A stretch of DNA of 64,000 nucleotides from Myxococcus qinghaiensis (GCF_024198215.1 NZ_JAKCFA010000025.1:62001-126000); one strand, 5' to 3'; positions 35,011 through 43,813 are shown, counted from the stretch's first letter. Made by a program: numbers and translations. The notes: generated from the letters alone by a model not told the origin.

Positions 35011-37686
35011 ATGAGCGGCGCTCCTCGAAACCCGAACTCGCATTCTCGCTTCGCCTACGCCTTCGCGCAGCTGCTGGTCCGTCGTCCAGGCACCATCCTG
35101 GCCGTACTGCTGACCCTGCTCGCAGTGTCCACGTGGGCCACGCTGAAGCTGCGCATCAACTCCAACCAGCTCGACCTCATCTCCCAGGATTTGCCGGAGG
35201 TGAAGGACGTCAAGCAGGTCATCGACATGGTGGGGGGCAGCGGCTTCCTGATGCTCGCCCTGCGCTCGACGGACGAGGCCGCGATGAAGCGGACCGCCGA
35301 CGACATCGCCGCGATGCTCGAGGCCGACAAGGAGAACGTCCGCACCGTCTCCTACAAGCTGCCCGTCGAGTTCATCCAGCAGAACATGGTCCTCTTCGTG
35401 AAGACGGAGGACCTGGTGGAAGGCAAGCGCCGCATCATGGCCTTCCTCGAGGACAAGCTGCGCCGCAGCAACCCCTTCTACATCGACATGGGCGCCACCA
35501 AGCCGGTGGAGCTGGACATGCAGGACCTGGTCGACAAGTACTCGTCCGTCGGCAAGAAGAGCATCCGCGACGACTACAACATCTCCAGCGACAAGAAGAT
35601 GGTGCTCATCCTCGTCAAGCCGATGTGGGACACCACGGAGATTGGCAAGACGAAGGACTACCTCGACAAGCTCAACAAGGACCTGGCCGCGTACTCCACG
35701 CAGGCCGGCAAGGTGAAGCTGGTCGAGGACTACAAGCGGATGGGCGACTCGCAGACCATCGCCTACGGCTACACCGGCTCGTACAAGACGACGGTGGACG
35801 ACTCCTTCGCGATTGAGGAGTCGCTGCAGCCCGTCACCGTCATCGCGCTGGTGACCATCTTCGCCATCACCATCCTCTTCTTCCGCAAGCTGGCGCCGAC
35901 CTTCATCGTCGTCAGCGGCACGGTGATTGGGACGATTTATACGCTGGGCTTCACCTACGCGACGATTGGTGAGCTCAACATGATCACCTCCATCCTGGGC
36001 GGCATCCTGATGGGGTTCGGCATCGACTACGGCATCCACTTCACCTTCCGCACGAGGCTGGAGCTGGGGGCGGGCAAGCCGTACGACGTGGCCATCATCG
36101 ACGCCTTCGTCAACGCGGGCCGCCCCGCGGCGGTGGCCGCCATCGTGACGGGTGGCTCCTTCTTCGTGCTGATGGTCAGCGAGTTCCGCGGCTTCTCCCA
36201 GTTCGGCTTCCTGGCCGGCTGCGGCACGCTCATCCTGGGTCTGACGCTCTTCGTGTGGAGCGCGTCGCTGCTGGCGCTGGTCGGCCGCATCAACCCGGAG
36301 TGGCCCAAGAAGCTCATCGGCGAGATGAAGCCGCCGCCGGTCAACTCCTCCGTCAGCGGCCAGGAGCTGCGCATCCCCCGTCCCGGCCTGGTGCTGGGCG
36401 TGAGCACCGCCATCGTCGCGCTCATCTGCGCCGCCGCCGTCCCCTGGGCGGGCACGGGCGAGCCGCCCGAGGGCGCGCTGAGCTTCTTCGACCGCGTGAA
36501 GCACGGCGTGGGCTTCAACTACAACACCCGCGCGCTCATCCCGGACGGCATGTCGTCGGTGCTGCTGCAGGACGAAATCAACGTCCGCTTCAACATCTCC
36601 AGCGACCCGATGGCCGTCTACACCAAGGACCTGGACGAGGCCGAGGGCGTGTACCGCGAGCTGACGCAGAACGCGCACAAGTACCCGTCCATCGACCAGG
36701 TGGTGAGCATCTTCACCTTCGTGCCGCCCGAGGCGACGGCGAAGGCCAACGAGAAGGTGCTCCAGGAGTGGAAGCAGGACATGGCCAATCTGGAGGCGCG
36801 CGGCTTCTCCATCTCAGCGCTCCCGCCGGACATGCAGGAGAAGGCCACGTTCTTCATGAAGGTGCTGGATGCGAAGCCCTTCGACGTGCACGGCGTGCCT
36901 GACAACTACAAGGCCCAGTTCAAGAACCTGCCCACCGCGCAGAACAAGGGCTACCTCACGTTCATCTACTCGAGCGTGGACCTGTTCGACGGCCAGAAGA
37001 TGATGCAGTTCGCCGACGAGACGCGCGGCATCCCCGTCACGTACAACCCGGGCCGCTTCGACAAGGATGACTTCGACCCGCCGGGCCCCACCGCGCAGAA
37101 GGAGTTCCGCGCCGCGGGCGCCACGCAGCTCTACGCGAAGCTGGCGCGCATCGTCCTCTGGGACGGCAAGGTGACGGTGATTCTCACCGCGCTGTGGATT
37201 CTGGCCATGCACTTCCTGGACTTCCGCAACGCGAAGCTGGCGCTGGCGTCGGTGATTCCGCTGGGCGTGGGCGTGGCGATGATGCTCGGCATCATGTCGC
37301 TGACGGGCCTGCGGCTGAACTTCATGAACATCATCATCCTGCCCATCCTCCTGGGCTTCGGGGTGAGCCACGGCCTGTACCTCCTGCACCGCTTCCTGGA
37401 GGGCACCTCGCCGCTCGTCGCGCTTCGCAGCGTGGGCGCGGCGGTGGCGTCCTCCACGCTGACGGCGGTGGCGGGCTTCGCCGCGCTGCTGGCCGCCAAG
37501 CACAACGGCCTGCGCTCCATGGGCATGGTGGCCTGCATCGGCCTCATCACCACGCTGGTGGTGTCGTTCACGGTGCTGGCCGCGGTGATGCAGCTCATGC
37601 ACGACCGGCGGCGGCGCGAGTCGTCCCCGGGCGGCAGCACGCCCCAGGCGGGCGGTGGTGAGGACAGCTCCACGCGAGCGGCCTGA
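35011..37686 (+). CDS. RND-family lipid exporter (MMPL/HpnN-like)
   Basis: The 891-residue membrane protein has the RND/MMPL layout: helix 1 (ILAVLLTLLAVSTWATL), a large periplasmic loop, a helix block with ILGGILMGFGIDYGIHF, a second periplasmic loop (PDGMSSVLLQDEINVRF onward), and a final block with LPILLGFGVSHGLYLLHRF and the late VSSFTVLAAVMQ-like helix. HpnN relatives move hopanoids or other lipids to the outer membrane. The MlaC/HpnM-like protein two genes upstream and the lipoprotein downstream support a lipid-transport module (inference). The C-terminal tail is polar and disordered-looking. A GC-rich hairpin at 37716 separates it from the next gene. Confidence 0.92.
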   Translation: MSGAPRNPNSHSRFAYAFAQLLVRRPGTILAVLLTLLAVSTWATLKLRINSNQLDLISQDLPEVKDVKQVIDMVGGSGFLMLALRSTDEAAMKRTADDIAAMLEADKENVRTVSYKLPVEFIQQNMVLFVKTEDLVEGKRRIMAFLEDKLRRSNPFYIDMGATKPVELDMQDLVDKYSSVGKKSIRDDYNISSDKKMVLILVKPMWDTTEIGKTKDYLDKLNKDLAAYSTQAGKVKLVEDYKRMGDSQTIAYGYTGSYKTTVDDSFAIEESLQPVTVIALVTIFAITILFFRKLAPTFIVVSGTVIGTIYTLGFTYATIGELNMITSILGGILMGFGIDYGIHFTFRTRLELGAGKPYDVAIIDAFVNAGRPAAVAAIVTGGSFFVLMVSEFRGFSQFGFLAGCGTLILGLTLFVWSASLLALVGRINPEWPKKLIGEMKPPPVNSSVSGQELRIPRPGLVLGVSTAIVALICAAAVPWAGTGEPPEGALSFFDRVKHGVGFNYNTRALIPDGMSSVLLQDEINVRFNISSDPMAVYTKDLDEAEGVYRELTQNAHKYPSIDQVVSIFTFVPPEATAKANEKVLQEWKQDMANLEARGFSISALPPDMQEKATFFMKVLDAKPFDVHGVPDNYKAQFKNLPTAQNKGYLTFIYSSVDLFDGQKMMQFADETRGIPVTYNPGRFDKDDFDPPGPTAQKEFRAAGATQLYAKLARIVLWDGKVTVILTALWILAMHFLDFRNAKLALASVIPLGVGVAMMLGIMSLTGLRLNFMNIIILPILLGFGVSHGLYLLHRFLEGTSPLVALRSVGAAVASSTLTAVAGFAALLAAKHNGLRSMGMVACIGLITTLVVSFTVLAAVMQLMHDRRRRESSPGGSTPQAGGGEDSSTRAA

Positions 37687-37715
37687 GGCACGCGGTACAC
37701 GGCGCGGTAACACGA

Positions 37716-37739
37716 GGCCCCCTTCCGACGAAGGGGGCC
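37716..37739 (+). other. Perfect 9-bp hairpin just upstream of a start codon
   Basis: GGCCCCCTT (37716-37724) and AAGGGGGCC (37731-37739) flank a 6-base loop. The hairpin ends 14 bases before the lipoprotein ATG at 37754. It could be an intercistronic stabiliser, an attenuator, or modulate access to the ribosome site GGGAGAGGGA at 37740-37749. No U-tract follows. Confidence 0.45.
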
Positions 37740-37753
37740 GGGAGAGGGACATC

Positions 37754-38353
37754 ATGAGGATGATGCGATGGGCGCCCCTGCTCGGGCTGGGGCTGTTGGC
37801 GGGTTGCTCCGCGGTGAAGACGCACCGCGTGCGCGGCGACTACGCCCAGGTGGACCGCAAGGCGACGAAGCGGCTGGTGGTGGTGGCGCAGCCGCTGCCC
37901 GACGAGAAGCCCGCGGTGGGGGAGCTGTGGACGCTCATCGCCCGCCAGTGGGTGAACCAGAACCGCGACTTCATCGTGAAGGACAACGTCGCGCTGCCGG
38001 GCCGGCCCTCGGACACCACGTTCAAGGGGCTGTGCGTGGAGGGCGTGGAGGGCGTGCTCTGGTTGGACCCGAGCATCAGCCTCAAGGGCGACGGCGCGGA
38101 GGCCGAGGTGAAGGCGCAGCTGTTGCGGTGCACCGACGGCCAGGAGGTCTGGGCGGCGGAGGCGGCGGGGAGCTGGGGCTCGCGCGACGAGGACTACGCG
38201 GCGCGCGTGACGAAGTTCAGCCAGGAACTGGGCGAGGAAGTGGCGCCCTACGTCGTGCCCACCACGAAGCTGCTGGCGGCCACGCTGGAGACGCTGCCCA
38301 ATCCCGAACTGACGGAAGCGGACAAGGACGAGAAAATCGAACTGGGTGAGTAG
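37754..38353 (+). CDS. Hypothetical lipoprotein associated with the RND exporter
   Basis: The 199-residue product has a clear lipoprotein signal (MRMMRWAPLLGLGLLAGC, Cys18). The mature protein is a single globular domain with VKTHRVRGDYAQVDRKATKR at the start and VLWLDPSISLKGDGAEAEVK later. It resembles, from memory, the MXAN_6521/LA_1396 lipoprotein family, whose function is not known; this could not be checked. It follows the RND gene by 67 bases, is on the same strand and is followed after 11 bases by MgtC/SapB. A role as outer-membrane partner of the exporter is inference. Confidence 0.8.
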   Translation: MRMMRWAPLLGLGLLAGCSAVKTHRVRGDYAQVDRKATKRLVVVAQPLPDEKPAVGELWTLIARQWVNQNRDFIVKDNVALPGRPSDTTFKGLCVEGVEGVLWLDPSISLKGDGAEAEVKAQLLRCTDGQEVWAAEAAGSWGSRDEDYAARVTKFSQELGEEVAPYVVPTTKLLAATLETLPNPELTEADKDEKIELGE

Positions 38354-38364
38354 GCTCTTCCCAC

Positions 38365-38874
38365 GTGGATGAGACCCTCATCGCCCTGCGGCTCGGCGTC
38401 GCGGCGCTGCTCGGCGCCGTGCTCGGCCTGGAGCGGGAGCTGCGGGGACAGGCCGCCGGGCTGCGCACGCACATCCTCGTGTCCCTGGGCGCCTGTCTCT
38501 TCACGCTGGCCAGCGTCTTCGTCGAGTGGACGCTGGGCAGCGGCTCCCCGGACGGCTCGCGCGCGGACGTCAGTCGCATCGCCAGCCAGGTGGTGGTGGG
38601 CATCGGCTTCCTGGGCGCGGGCGCCATCATCCGTGACCAGGGGCACGTGAAGGGACTGACGACGGCGGCGAACCTGTGGCTCACCGCCTCGGTGGGCCTG
38701 GCCACCGGCATGGGCTTCCACTGGGCGGCCGGCACCACGGTGGCCATCGCCCTGCTGTCCCTCGCGGGCCTGCGTCCCGTGGAGCGCGCCATCCGCCGCC
38801 ACCGCATCAAGAGGGGCCTGAAGGTGGACGGTTCCCTCCCCTCCGCTCCCGGCGACGAGGACGCACCGGACTGA
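38365..38874 (+). CDS. MgtC/SapB family membrane protein
   Basis: The 169-residue protein has four hydrophobic segments and the MgtC signature: LRLGVAALLGAVLGLERELR, then GLRTHILVSLGACLFTLAS, GIGFLGAGAIIRDQG and VKGLTTAANLWLTASVGLA. MgtC/SapB proteins support survival at low magnesium and modulate the ATP synthase in some pathogens; the role here is unknown. It lacks the C-terminal ACT-like domain of Salmonella MgtC. GTG 38365 starts the conserved domain directly. The last codons run into a degenerate tandem repeat. Confidence 0.92.
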   Translation: MDETLIALRLGVAALLGAVLGLERELRGQAAGLRTHILVSLGACLFTLASVFVEWTLGSGSPDGSRADVSRIASQVVVGIGFLGAGAIIRDQGHVKGLTTAANLWLTASVGLATGMGFHWAAGTTVAIALLSLAGLRPVERAIRRHRIKRGLKVDGSLPSAPGDEDAPD

Positions 38875-39069
38875 GTCACCCGCGGCCGGCGGGCTGGCGA
38901 GTGGACCCTTCGCCAAGCCCCGTCCTCGTGCACGCACGGAACTGAGTCACCGTGGCCGACGCGCTGGCGAGAGGACCCGTCGCCTGGCCCCGCCCTCGTG
39001 GACGCTCGCGACCGGACTGAATCACCCGCAGCCGACGCCCCCGTCGCCGTGGACGCTCGCGGGAGAGAC
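38868..39069. repeat. Degenerate tandem repeat, about 70-76 bp unit
   Basis: Three related units start at 38868, 38938 and 39014, each opening with GGA(A)CTGA(G/A)TCACC and containing GGCCGAC-like, CGCTGGCGAGAGGACCC-like and CCTCGTGGACGCTCGCG-like stretches. The third unit is shortened internally, and a fourth fragment begins near 39064. The first unit includes the mgtC stop codon. No open frame with coding character crosses it. The origin is unknown. Confidence 0.7.
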
Positions 39070-39537
39070 TCAGCGGCGCGTGTGCGAGTCACCCTCGGAC
39101 GGAGTGCCCGCGCGGCGCCCGGAGGCCTCGTCCTCGGAGTGCTCCGAGGGCCGGCCCACCAGCACCCCTTGCGGCACGTCATCCTCCCCCGCCGCCAGGG
39201 CCACCTCTGTGTCCGCGTGGGTCCTCACCCTGTCGAGGGGGGCAACACCGAGCGCTCCCGTCGCGTCGTGGTACAGGGCCACGTGACGGGCAGTCTCTCC
39301 GCGCGCCTCCAGCACGTCCGTCCTGACGCCTGGAAGGCTCGCCAGGTCCTCGCGCAGGTACACGTCATCCCGGTCGATGTCCGACACGTCCGAGAAGGCC
39401 ACCCGGTAGTCGCGATGGAAGAAGCCGCCCTTTTCGATGACGAAGCCCGCCGCGTCGACCGAGACGACGAGGCCCAGGTTCTCCCCGTCCCTGTCCCGCG
39501 CCGTCATGCCCGTCTGGATGTCCGCTGGATTGAACAC
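39070..39537 (-). CDS. PRC-barrel-like (DUF2171-type) small protein
   Basis: From GTG 39537 the product has 155 residues. The N-terminal part reads GMTARDRDGENLGLVVSVDA, then FFHRDYRVAFSDVSDIDRDD, the form of PRC-barrel/DUF2171 domains in which a small beta-barrel begins with a molecule-identity strand. The C-terminal third is polar and low in complexity (SEHSEDEASGRRAGT). The open frame reaches 39636, but GTG 39537 has GGGAGG just ahead and directly precedes the conserved region. PRC-barrel proteins occur in RNA processing and stress contexts; no specific role is assigned. A hairpin at 39548-39566 lies right before its ribosome site. Confidence 0.72.
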   Translation of the reverse strand: MFNPADIQTGMTARDRDGENLGLVVSVDAAGFVIEKGGFFHRDYRVAFSDVSDIDRDDVYLREDLASLPGVRTDVLEARGETARHVALYHDATGALGVAPLDRVRTHADTEVALAAGEDDVPQGVLVGRPSEHSEDEASGRRAGTPSEGDSHTRR

Positions 39538-39547
39538 GCCCGCCTCC

Positions 39548-39566
39548 CAGGTCAGGTGTTGACCTG
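39548..39566. promoter_or_regulatory. Inverted repeat before the PRC-barrel-like gene
   Basis: CAGGTCA (39548-39554) and TGACCTG (39560-39566) form a perfect 7-bp inverted repeat with 5 bases between. It lies ten bases upstream of GTG 39537, and GACCTG repeats again directly beyond it. It may be an operator or a leader hairpin close to the ribosome site. Confidence 0.4.
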
Positions 39567-39675
39567 CTCGACCTGAAAGCTGGGCACGGCCCACGCGCCT
39601 CGGCACGGGCCTCCCGCCGGGCAGACGGGGGGACAAGCCCCCGCGCCGCGCCCCGGCGTCAGGACGCGGCGTGCT

Positions 39676-41493
39676 TCAGCCCGTGGTCCGCCCGGAAGGC
39701 GCGGGCTTGGCGTGCTCGGGCTCGGCGCGCTCCGGCGTGTCGACGAAGCGCCGGTCCATCTCCGTGCGCATGAAGCGCTCGATTTCCTCGGCGGTGGTCA
39801 GCTCCATCGCCTCGCGCAGCAGCACCGACGCGTCCACCCGGCTCACCCGGCGGATGAAGCGCTTCACGGCCGGAATCTGCCCCGACGTCATCGACAGCTC
39901 GTCGAAGCCGAGCGCCAGCAGCACCAGCGTGTAGAGCGGATCTCCCGCCATCTCCCCGCACATGGACACGGGGATGTTGGCGGCTTTCGCCGCGGCGACG
40001 ATGGTGTCCAGCATGCGCAGCACGGACAGGTGCAGCGGCCGGTAGAGGTAGGCCACTTCGCGGTTCTGGCGGTCGATGGCCAGCGAGTACTGGATGAGGT
40101 CGTTGGTCCCCACCGAGAAGAAGTCGGCCTCCTGCGCCAGCCGGTCCGCGATGATGGCCGCGCTCGGCGTCTCCACCATGATGCCCACCGGGAAGCGCTT
40201 GCCCACGGGCACGCCCGCGCGGCCCAGCTCCGTGCGGCACGCCTCCAGCTCGCTCCGGGCCTCGCGCAGCTCGCTCACCCCGCAGATGAGGGGGAACATC
40301 AGCCGCAGATTGCCGTGCACGCTGGCGCGCAGCAGCGCGCGCAATTGCGTGCGGAACAGCTCGCGGTTGGACAGGCAGTAGCGGATGGCCCTCAGGCCCA
40401 TCGCCGGGTTGGGCTCCTTCTCGTGCTTCGTCTTGCCCGGCACCTTGTCGCCGCCCAAATCCAGCGTGCGGATGGTGACGGGGCGCCCGCCCATGGCCTC
40501 CAGCACCTGACGGTAGGCGCGGTAGTGCTCCTCCTCCGTCGGCGCCGTCTTCCGGTCCAGGAACATGAACTCGGTGCGGTACAGGCCAATGCCCTCCGCG
40601 CCGTGCGCCAGGAGCGACGGAATCTCCTCCAGGAACTCCATGTTCCCGTTGAGCCGGATGCGGAAGCTGTCGGTGCTGATGGCCTCCAAATCCTTCGTCG
40701 CCAGCGCGAGGTGCTCGGCCTCCTGGTGACGGCGCTGCTCCTCGCGGAAGCTCTGGAGCTGCTCCTCCGTGGGGTTGACCAGGATGATGCCCCGGGTGCC
40801 ATCCATGGCCACCAGGTCCCCGGGGGATATCTGCTCGCTGGCCCTGCCGGCGCCCACCACCGCGGGCGTCTCTCGCGCACGGGCGACAATGGCCGTGTGG
40901 CTCGTCTGGCCGCCCAGGTCCGTGACGAAGCCCGCCACCCGGCCGCTGCGCGCCATCAGCGCGGCGTCGGCCGGAGGCAGGTCATGCGCGACGACGATGG
41001 CCTCCGCCGGCACTTCCACCTCCTCGTCCACCACCTGGCCCATCAGGTTGCGGATGATGCGGTCGGCGACGTAGTCCACGTCGGAGCGCCGCTCGCGGAA
41101 GTACTCGTCCGGGATGTTGTCGAACAGGTGCTTGATTTTGCGCGCCACGCGGCGGACGGCCCACTCGGCGTTGATGCGGTCCTCGACGATGAGCTGGTTG
41201 ACGGCGTCTACCAGCATCGGGTCGTGGAGCATCAGCCGGTGCGCTTCCAGGATGAGGGCGTGGTCGGAGCCCTCGGTGCGCGTGATTTGTTCCTTGAGCT
41301 CGGCGAGCTGACGGTCGGACAGGTCCACCGCCGTCTTCATCCTCATCCGCTCGGGCTCGACTTCCGCCTCCGCCAGCCTCAGCTTCGGCGTGCGGATGCG
41401 TTTGCGGTCCAGGATGAAGGCGTGGCCCACCGCCACGCCGGGTGAGGCGCCGATGCCCATCAACCTCAGTGTGGGAGTGGCCTGGCTGCTCAC
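39676..41493 (-). CDS. ptsI: PTS Enzyme I (phosphoenolpyruvate-protein phosphotransferase)
   Basis: The 605-residue protein autophosphorylates from PEP and passes phosphate to HPr. It has the N-terminal PTS domain, the phosphohistidine loop GGQTSHTAIVARARETPAVVG (His199), the barrel domain with GIGLYRTEFMFLDR, the signature FFSVGTNDLIQYSLAIDRQN and the catalytic cysteine in MCGEMAGD. It is slightly longer than E. coli Enzyme I (575 residues), with about 25 extra polar residues at the C-terminus. The GTG start at 41493 lies 46 bases after the HPr gene. It closes a complete mannose-family PTS operon. Confidence 0.97.
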   Translation of the reverse strand: MSSQATPTLRLMGIGASPGVAVGHAFILDRKRIRTPKLRLAEAEVEPERMRMKTAVDLSDRQLAELKEQITRTEGSDHALILEAHRLMLHDPMLVDAVNQLIVEDRINAEWAVRRVARKIKHLFDNIPDEYFRERRSDVDYVADRIIRNLMGQVVDEEVEVPAEAIVVAHDLPPADAALMARSGRVAGFVTDLGGQTSHTAIVARARETPAVVGAGRASEQISPGDLVAMDGTRGIILVNPTEEQLQSFREEQRRHQEAEHLALATKDLEAISTDSFRIRLNGNMEFLEEIPSLLAHGAEGIGLYRTEFMFLDRKTAPTEEEHYRAYRQVLEAMGGRPVTIRTLDLGGDKVPGKTKHEKEPNPAMGLRAIRYCLSNRELFRTQLRALLRASVHGNLRLMFPLICGVSELREARSELEACRTELGRAGVPVGKRFPVGIMVETPSAAIIADRLAQEADFFSVGTNDLIQYSLAIDRQNREVAYLYRPLHLSVLRMLDTIVAAAKAANIPVSMCGEMAGDPLYTLVLLALGFDELSMTSGQIPAVKRFIRRVSRVDASVLLREAMELTTAEEIERFMRTEMDRRFVDTPERAEPEHAKPAPSGRTTG

Positions 41494-41539
41494 GTGTCTT
41501 TCTTTCCTCCGCGTCCTACCGCATTTCCATTCTCACCCG

Positions 41540-41818
41540 TCACTTCGACTCGCCAAAACGGTCGGCGATGAGCTTTGCCAACTCCTGGAGACACGCCTCG
41601 GCGTCTTCTCCCTTACACGTCACCTTCACCTTGAACCCCTGGGCCGCCGCGAGCATCAGCACGCCCATGATGGACTTGGCGTTGGCCTTCTGACCCTCGG
41701 CCTCGATGAAGACGTCGCTCTTGAAGCGATTGGCCACCTTGACCATCTGCGCCGCCGCCCGGGCGTGGAGCCCCAGCTCGTTGATGATCTCGTATGTTCC
41801 TTCGGCCACCGTTGACAT
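41540..41818 (-). CDS. ptsH: HPr phosphocarrier protein
   Basis: The 92-residue protein has the phosphorylated histidine in NELGLHARAA (His18, equal to His15 of E. coli HPr) and the regulatory-site region ANAKSIMGVLMLAA, where Ser48 corresponds to Ser46 that HPr kinase modifies in other bacteria. It relays phosphate from Enzyme I to the IIA protein. It lies between the IID and Enzyme I genes. No HPr kinase gene is seen in the window, so use of Ser48 is not shown. Confidence 0.97.
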   Translation of the reverse strand: MSTVAEGTYEIINELGLHARAAAQMVKVANRFKSDVFIEAEGQKANAKSIMGVLMLAAAQGFKVKVTCKGEDAEACLQELAKLIADRFGESK

Positions 41819-41842
41819 CGCGACTCCTACCTCTCGTCTTAC

Positions 41843-42610
41843 CTAAAGGAAGGCACCCGCCGCGCCAGCCAGTATCGCCGCGAGGTAGAGCACCACGTAG
41901 TTGGGCACCCGACGGCTGACCAGCACGTAGGATGCAACCCCCAGGGCCAGGCACCCGGCCGCCAGCAGGGGCGCATGGGCCCCGCCCGCGTTGGCCCCGA
42001 AGGACACCGCCAGCCAGGCCGCGAGCCCGCCAGCGCACAGCGCCGCCACCGTCCTGAGCCGCGCCCCTCGCGCCGGCAGGTTGGCCCGCGCCACCGCCTC
42101 CACCAGCCGGTCTCCCAGGGTGAGCCCCAGCCAGTACAACCGCACTCGCAGGAGCATGTGCACCAGATTGTAGAACACCAGGAACACCGGCACCGCCCAC
42201 AGCCCCAACAGGGGCACCAGCGCGGCGCCCACCGCTCCCGCCGCGGGCTTGAGCGACAGCCAGAAGAAGCCGTCCCCCAGCGCGGCCAGCGGCCCCATCA
42301 GCGCCGCCTTGAAGGCCACGACCTTGTCGGGCGTCTCCTCACCCCGGGCGATTCGCTCCTCGTGGAACACCACCCCGCCGACGATGGCCGCGGCCACGTA
42401 CGGGTGGGTGTTGAAGAAGACCAGGTGCCGACGGACGGCCTCCTCGCGCGCGGTGCCTGACGCGTACAGCCGCTCCAGTGCGGGGAAGACGGCGTAGGCC
42501 AGCCCCAGGTTCTGCATGCCCTTGGGGTTCCACGATGCCTGGAGGAAGAGCGAGCGCATGAAGACGCGCAGCAGCACCGTCCAGGGCAGCGCGGTGTCCG
42601 GGGCGCTCAC
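41843..42610 (-). CDS. PTS mannose-family IID component
   Basis: The 255-residue protein matches the mannose/sorbose IID family: SLFLQASWNPKGMQNLGLAY near the N-terminus, FFNTHPYVAAAIVGG, LMGPLAALGDGFFW, and C-terminal transmembrane helices. IID and IIC together form the membrane channel. Start GTG 42610 overlaps the end of the IIC gene by four bases (GTGA), so the two are translationally coupled. Mannose-family systems carry varied hexoses, so the sugar is not assigned. Confidence 0.95.
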   Translation of the reverse strand: MSAPDTALPWTVLLRVFMRSLFLQASWNPKGMQNLGLAYAVFPALERLYASGTAREEAVRRHLVFFNTHPYVAAAIVGGVVFHEERIARGEETPDKVVAFKAALMGPLAALGDGFFWLSLKPAAGAVGAALVPLLGLWAVPVFLVFYNLVHMLLRVRLYWLGLTLGDRLVEAVARANLPARGARLRTVAALCAGGLAAWLAVSFGANAGGAHAPLLAAGCLALGVASYVLVSRRVPNYVVLYLAAILAGAAGAFL

Positions 42611-43323
42611 GTGCGCTCCTGGAGCAGCAGGAAGACCACGGTGACGGTGACAGCCGCCGCGCCCAGCGCCGCGTAGAGGGGGGCCCGCCTGGCGTGGCTG
42701 CCCTGCGCGGCGATGGCGGCGGCCACGGAGGCCATGGCGGGCCAGGCCCACGCCAGCCCGCGCACCATCATGGGGGGCATCTCTTGGAGCATCGGCTCCG
42801 CGAAGAAGCCGGCGAGCGCGCACAGCGACGTCAGCACGCCGTACACCACGAAGTGCGGCCACATGCCCCACAGGTTCTGCCGCATGGCGCGCGTGAGGTC
42901 GCCGGCTTCCGCGGACGCCAGGGCCACCCGCGCCAGCCTGGCCGAGTAGCCCTCCAGCAGCCGGTCCGCGCGCCGCCCCACCCGGCCCATGCCGATGAAG
43001 AGCAGCACCGCCAGCGACCAGATGGCCGGCGTGGAGCCCGCGCCGGAGGCCAGGGTAATCGTGCCCGCGGCGGCGCTGGTGGCGGTGGCCGCCAGGGTGT
43101 CGTTCTCCGGCAGCGCCGCGCCCAGGTTGGCGGTGCCCAGGAAGAACAGCTCCAGCAACAGGCCCACGCCCAGCCCGGAGGGCACGTCATTGAGGAGCAG
43201 CCCCATGACGGTGGCGGCGACGAGCGGCCGGGACAGCATGGCCTGGAGGAACGCCTTGCGCTCCACGGCCACCAGCCCGCCCCACACTCCCGCCAGCGCC
43301 ACCTGGACCCAGACGACGCTCAC
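42607..43323 (-). CDS. PTS mannose-family IIC component
   Basis: The 238-residue membrane protein matches IIC of the mannose/sorbose family: VALAGVWGGLVAVERKAFLQ at the N-terminus, LVAATVMGLLLNDVPSGLGV, then LLLELFFLGTANLGAALPEN, and several further helices. It forms the sugar-translocation unit with IID. The GTG start at 43323 lies four bases after the IIB stop, and its own stop overlaps the IID start. At 238 residues it is a little shorter than E. coli ManY. Confidence 0.93.
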   Translation of the reverse strand: MSVVWVQVALAGVWGGLVAVERKAFLQAMLSRPLVAATVMGLLLNDVPSGLGVGLLLELFFLGTANLGAALPENDTLAATATSAAAGTITLASGAGSTPAIWSLAVLLFIGMGRVGRRADRLLEGYSARLARVALASAEAGDLTRAMRQNLWGMWPHFVVYGVLTSLCALAGFFAEPMLQEMPPMMVRGLAWAWPAMASVAAAIAAQGSHARRAPLYAALGAAAVTVTVVFLLLQERT

Positions 43324-43327
43324 GCGC

Positions 43328-43813
43328 TCACCCGGCCTTCGCCCACCGCTCGGACAGGTCCGGCAGCTCCACCGGCTTCTCCGCGGGCACCGCGCGCGCT
43401 TCCACCCGCACGCCCTGCTCCGCCAGCTGCTGGAGCGTGCGCAGCTCCGCCTCCGCCAGGAACACGGACGGGGACACCTGCCGCCGGCCGGTGCCGAAGT
43501 GGACGTTGCCCAGGTTGAGCTCGCCCAGGCTCAGCCCGTGCGCGTACGCGAAAGGCACCGAGGCCACGTCGCGCAGGAGCACCAGCGTGCGCACCCCGTC
43601 CTTGGACAGGGCCGCGAAGTCCACCTGGGACAGGGGGAGAATCTGGACCTCGATGGCGCTTTGCACCGCCAGCGCCATGGCGGCGCGGATGAGCGGGCTG
43701 GAGGCAGCCTCGTCATCCGCGACCACGACGCGGGACACCTTGAGGTGCGGGAGCCAGGCTTCGACGACCTGGCCGTGGATGAGGCGGTTGTCGACGCGGA
43801 CCAGGGTGATCAC
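43328..43813 (-). CDS. PTS mannose-family IIB component
   Basis: The 161-residue cytoplasmic protein starts MITLVRVDNRLIHGQVVEAW, the IIB signature, with the phosphorylated histidine at residue 13. VVVADDEAASSPLIRAAMAL and LNLGNVHFGTGR are further family segments. It receives phosphate from IIA and passes it to the incoming sugar. The GTG start lies 33 bases after IIA. IIA and IIB are separate chains here, unlike E. coli ManX where they are fused. Confidence 0.96.
   Translation of the reverse strand: MITLVRVDNRLIHGQVVEAWLPHLKVSRVVVADDEAASSPLIRAAMALAVQSAIEVQILPLSQVDFAALSKDGVRTLVLLRDVASVPFAYAHGLSLGELNLGNVHFGTGRRQVSPSVFLAEAELRTLQQLAEQGVRVEARAVPAEKPVELPDLSERWAKAG

Noticed and set aside
34414..36678. 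Long minus-strand open frame of 754 codons opposite the RND gene
   Set aside because: Composition is histidine- and valine-rich with no domain, and the plus strand carries clear RND motifs over the same bases.
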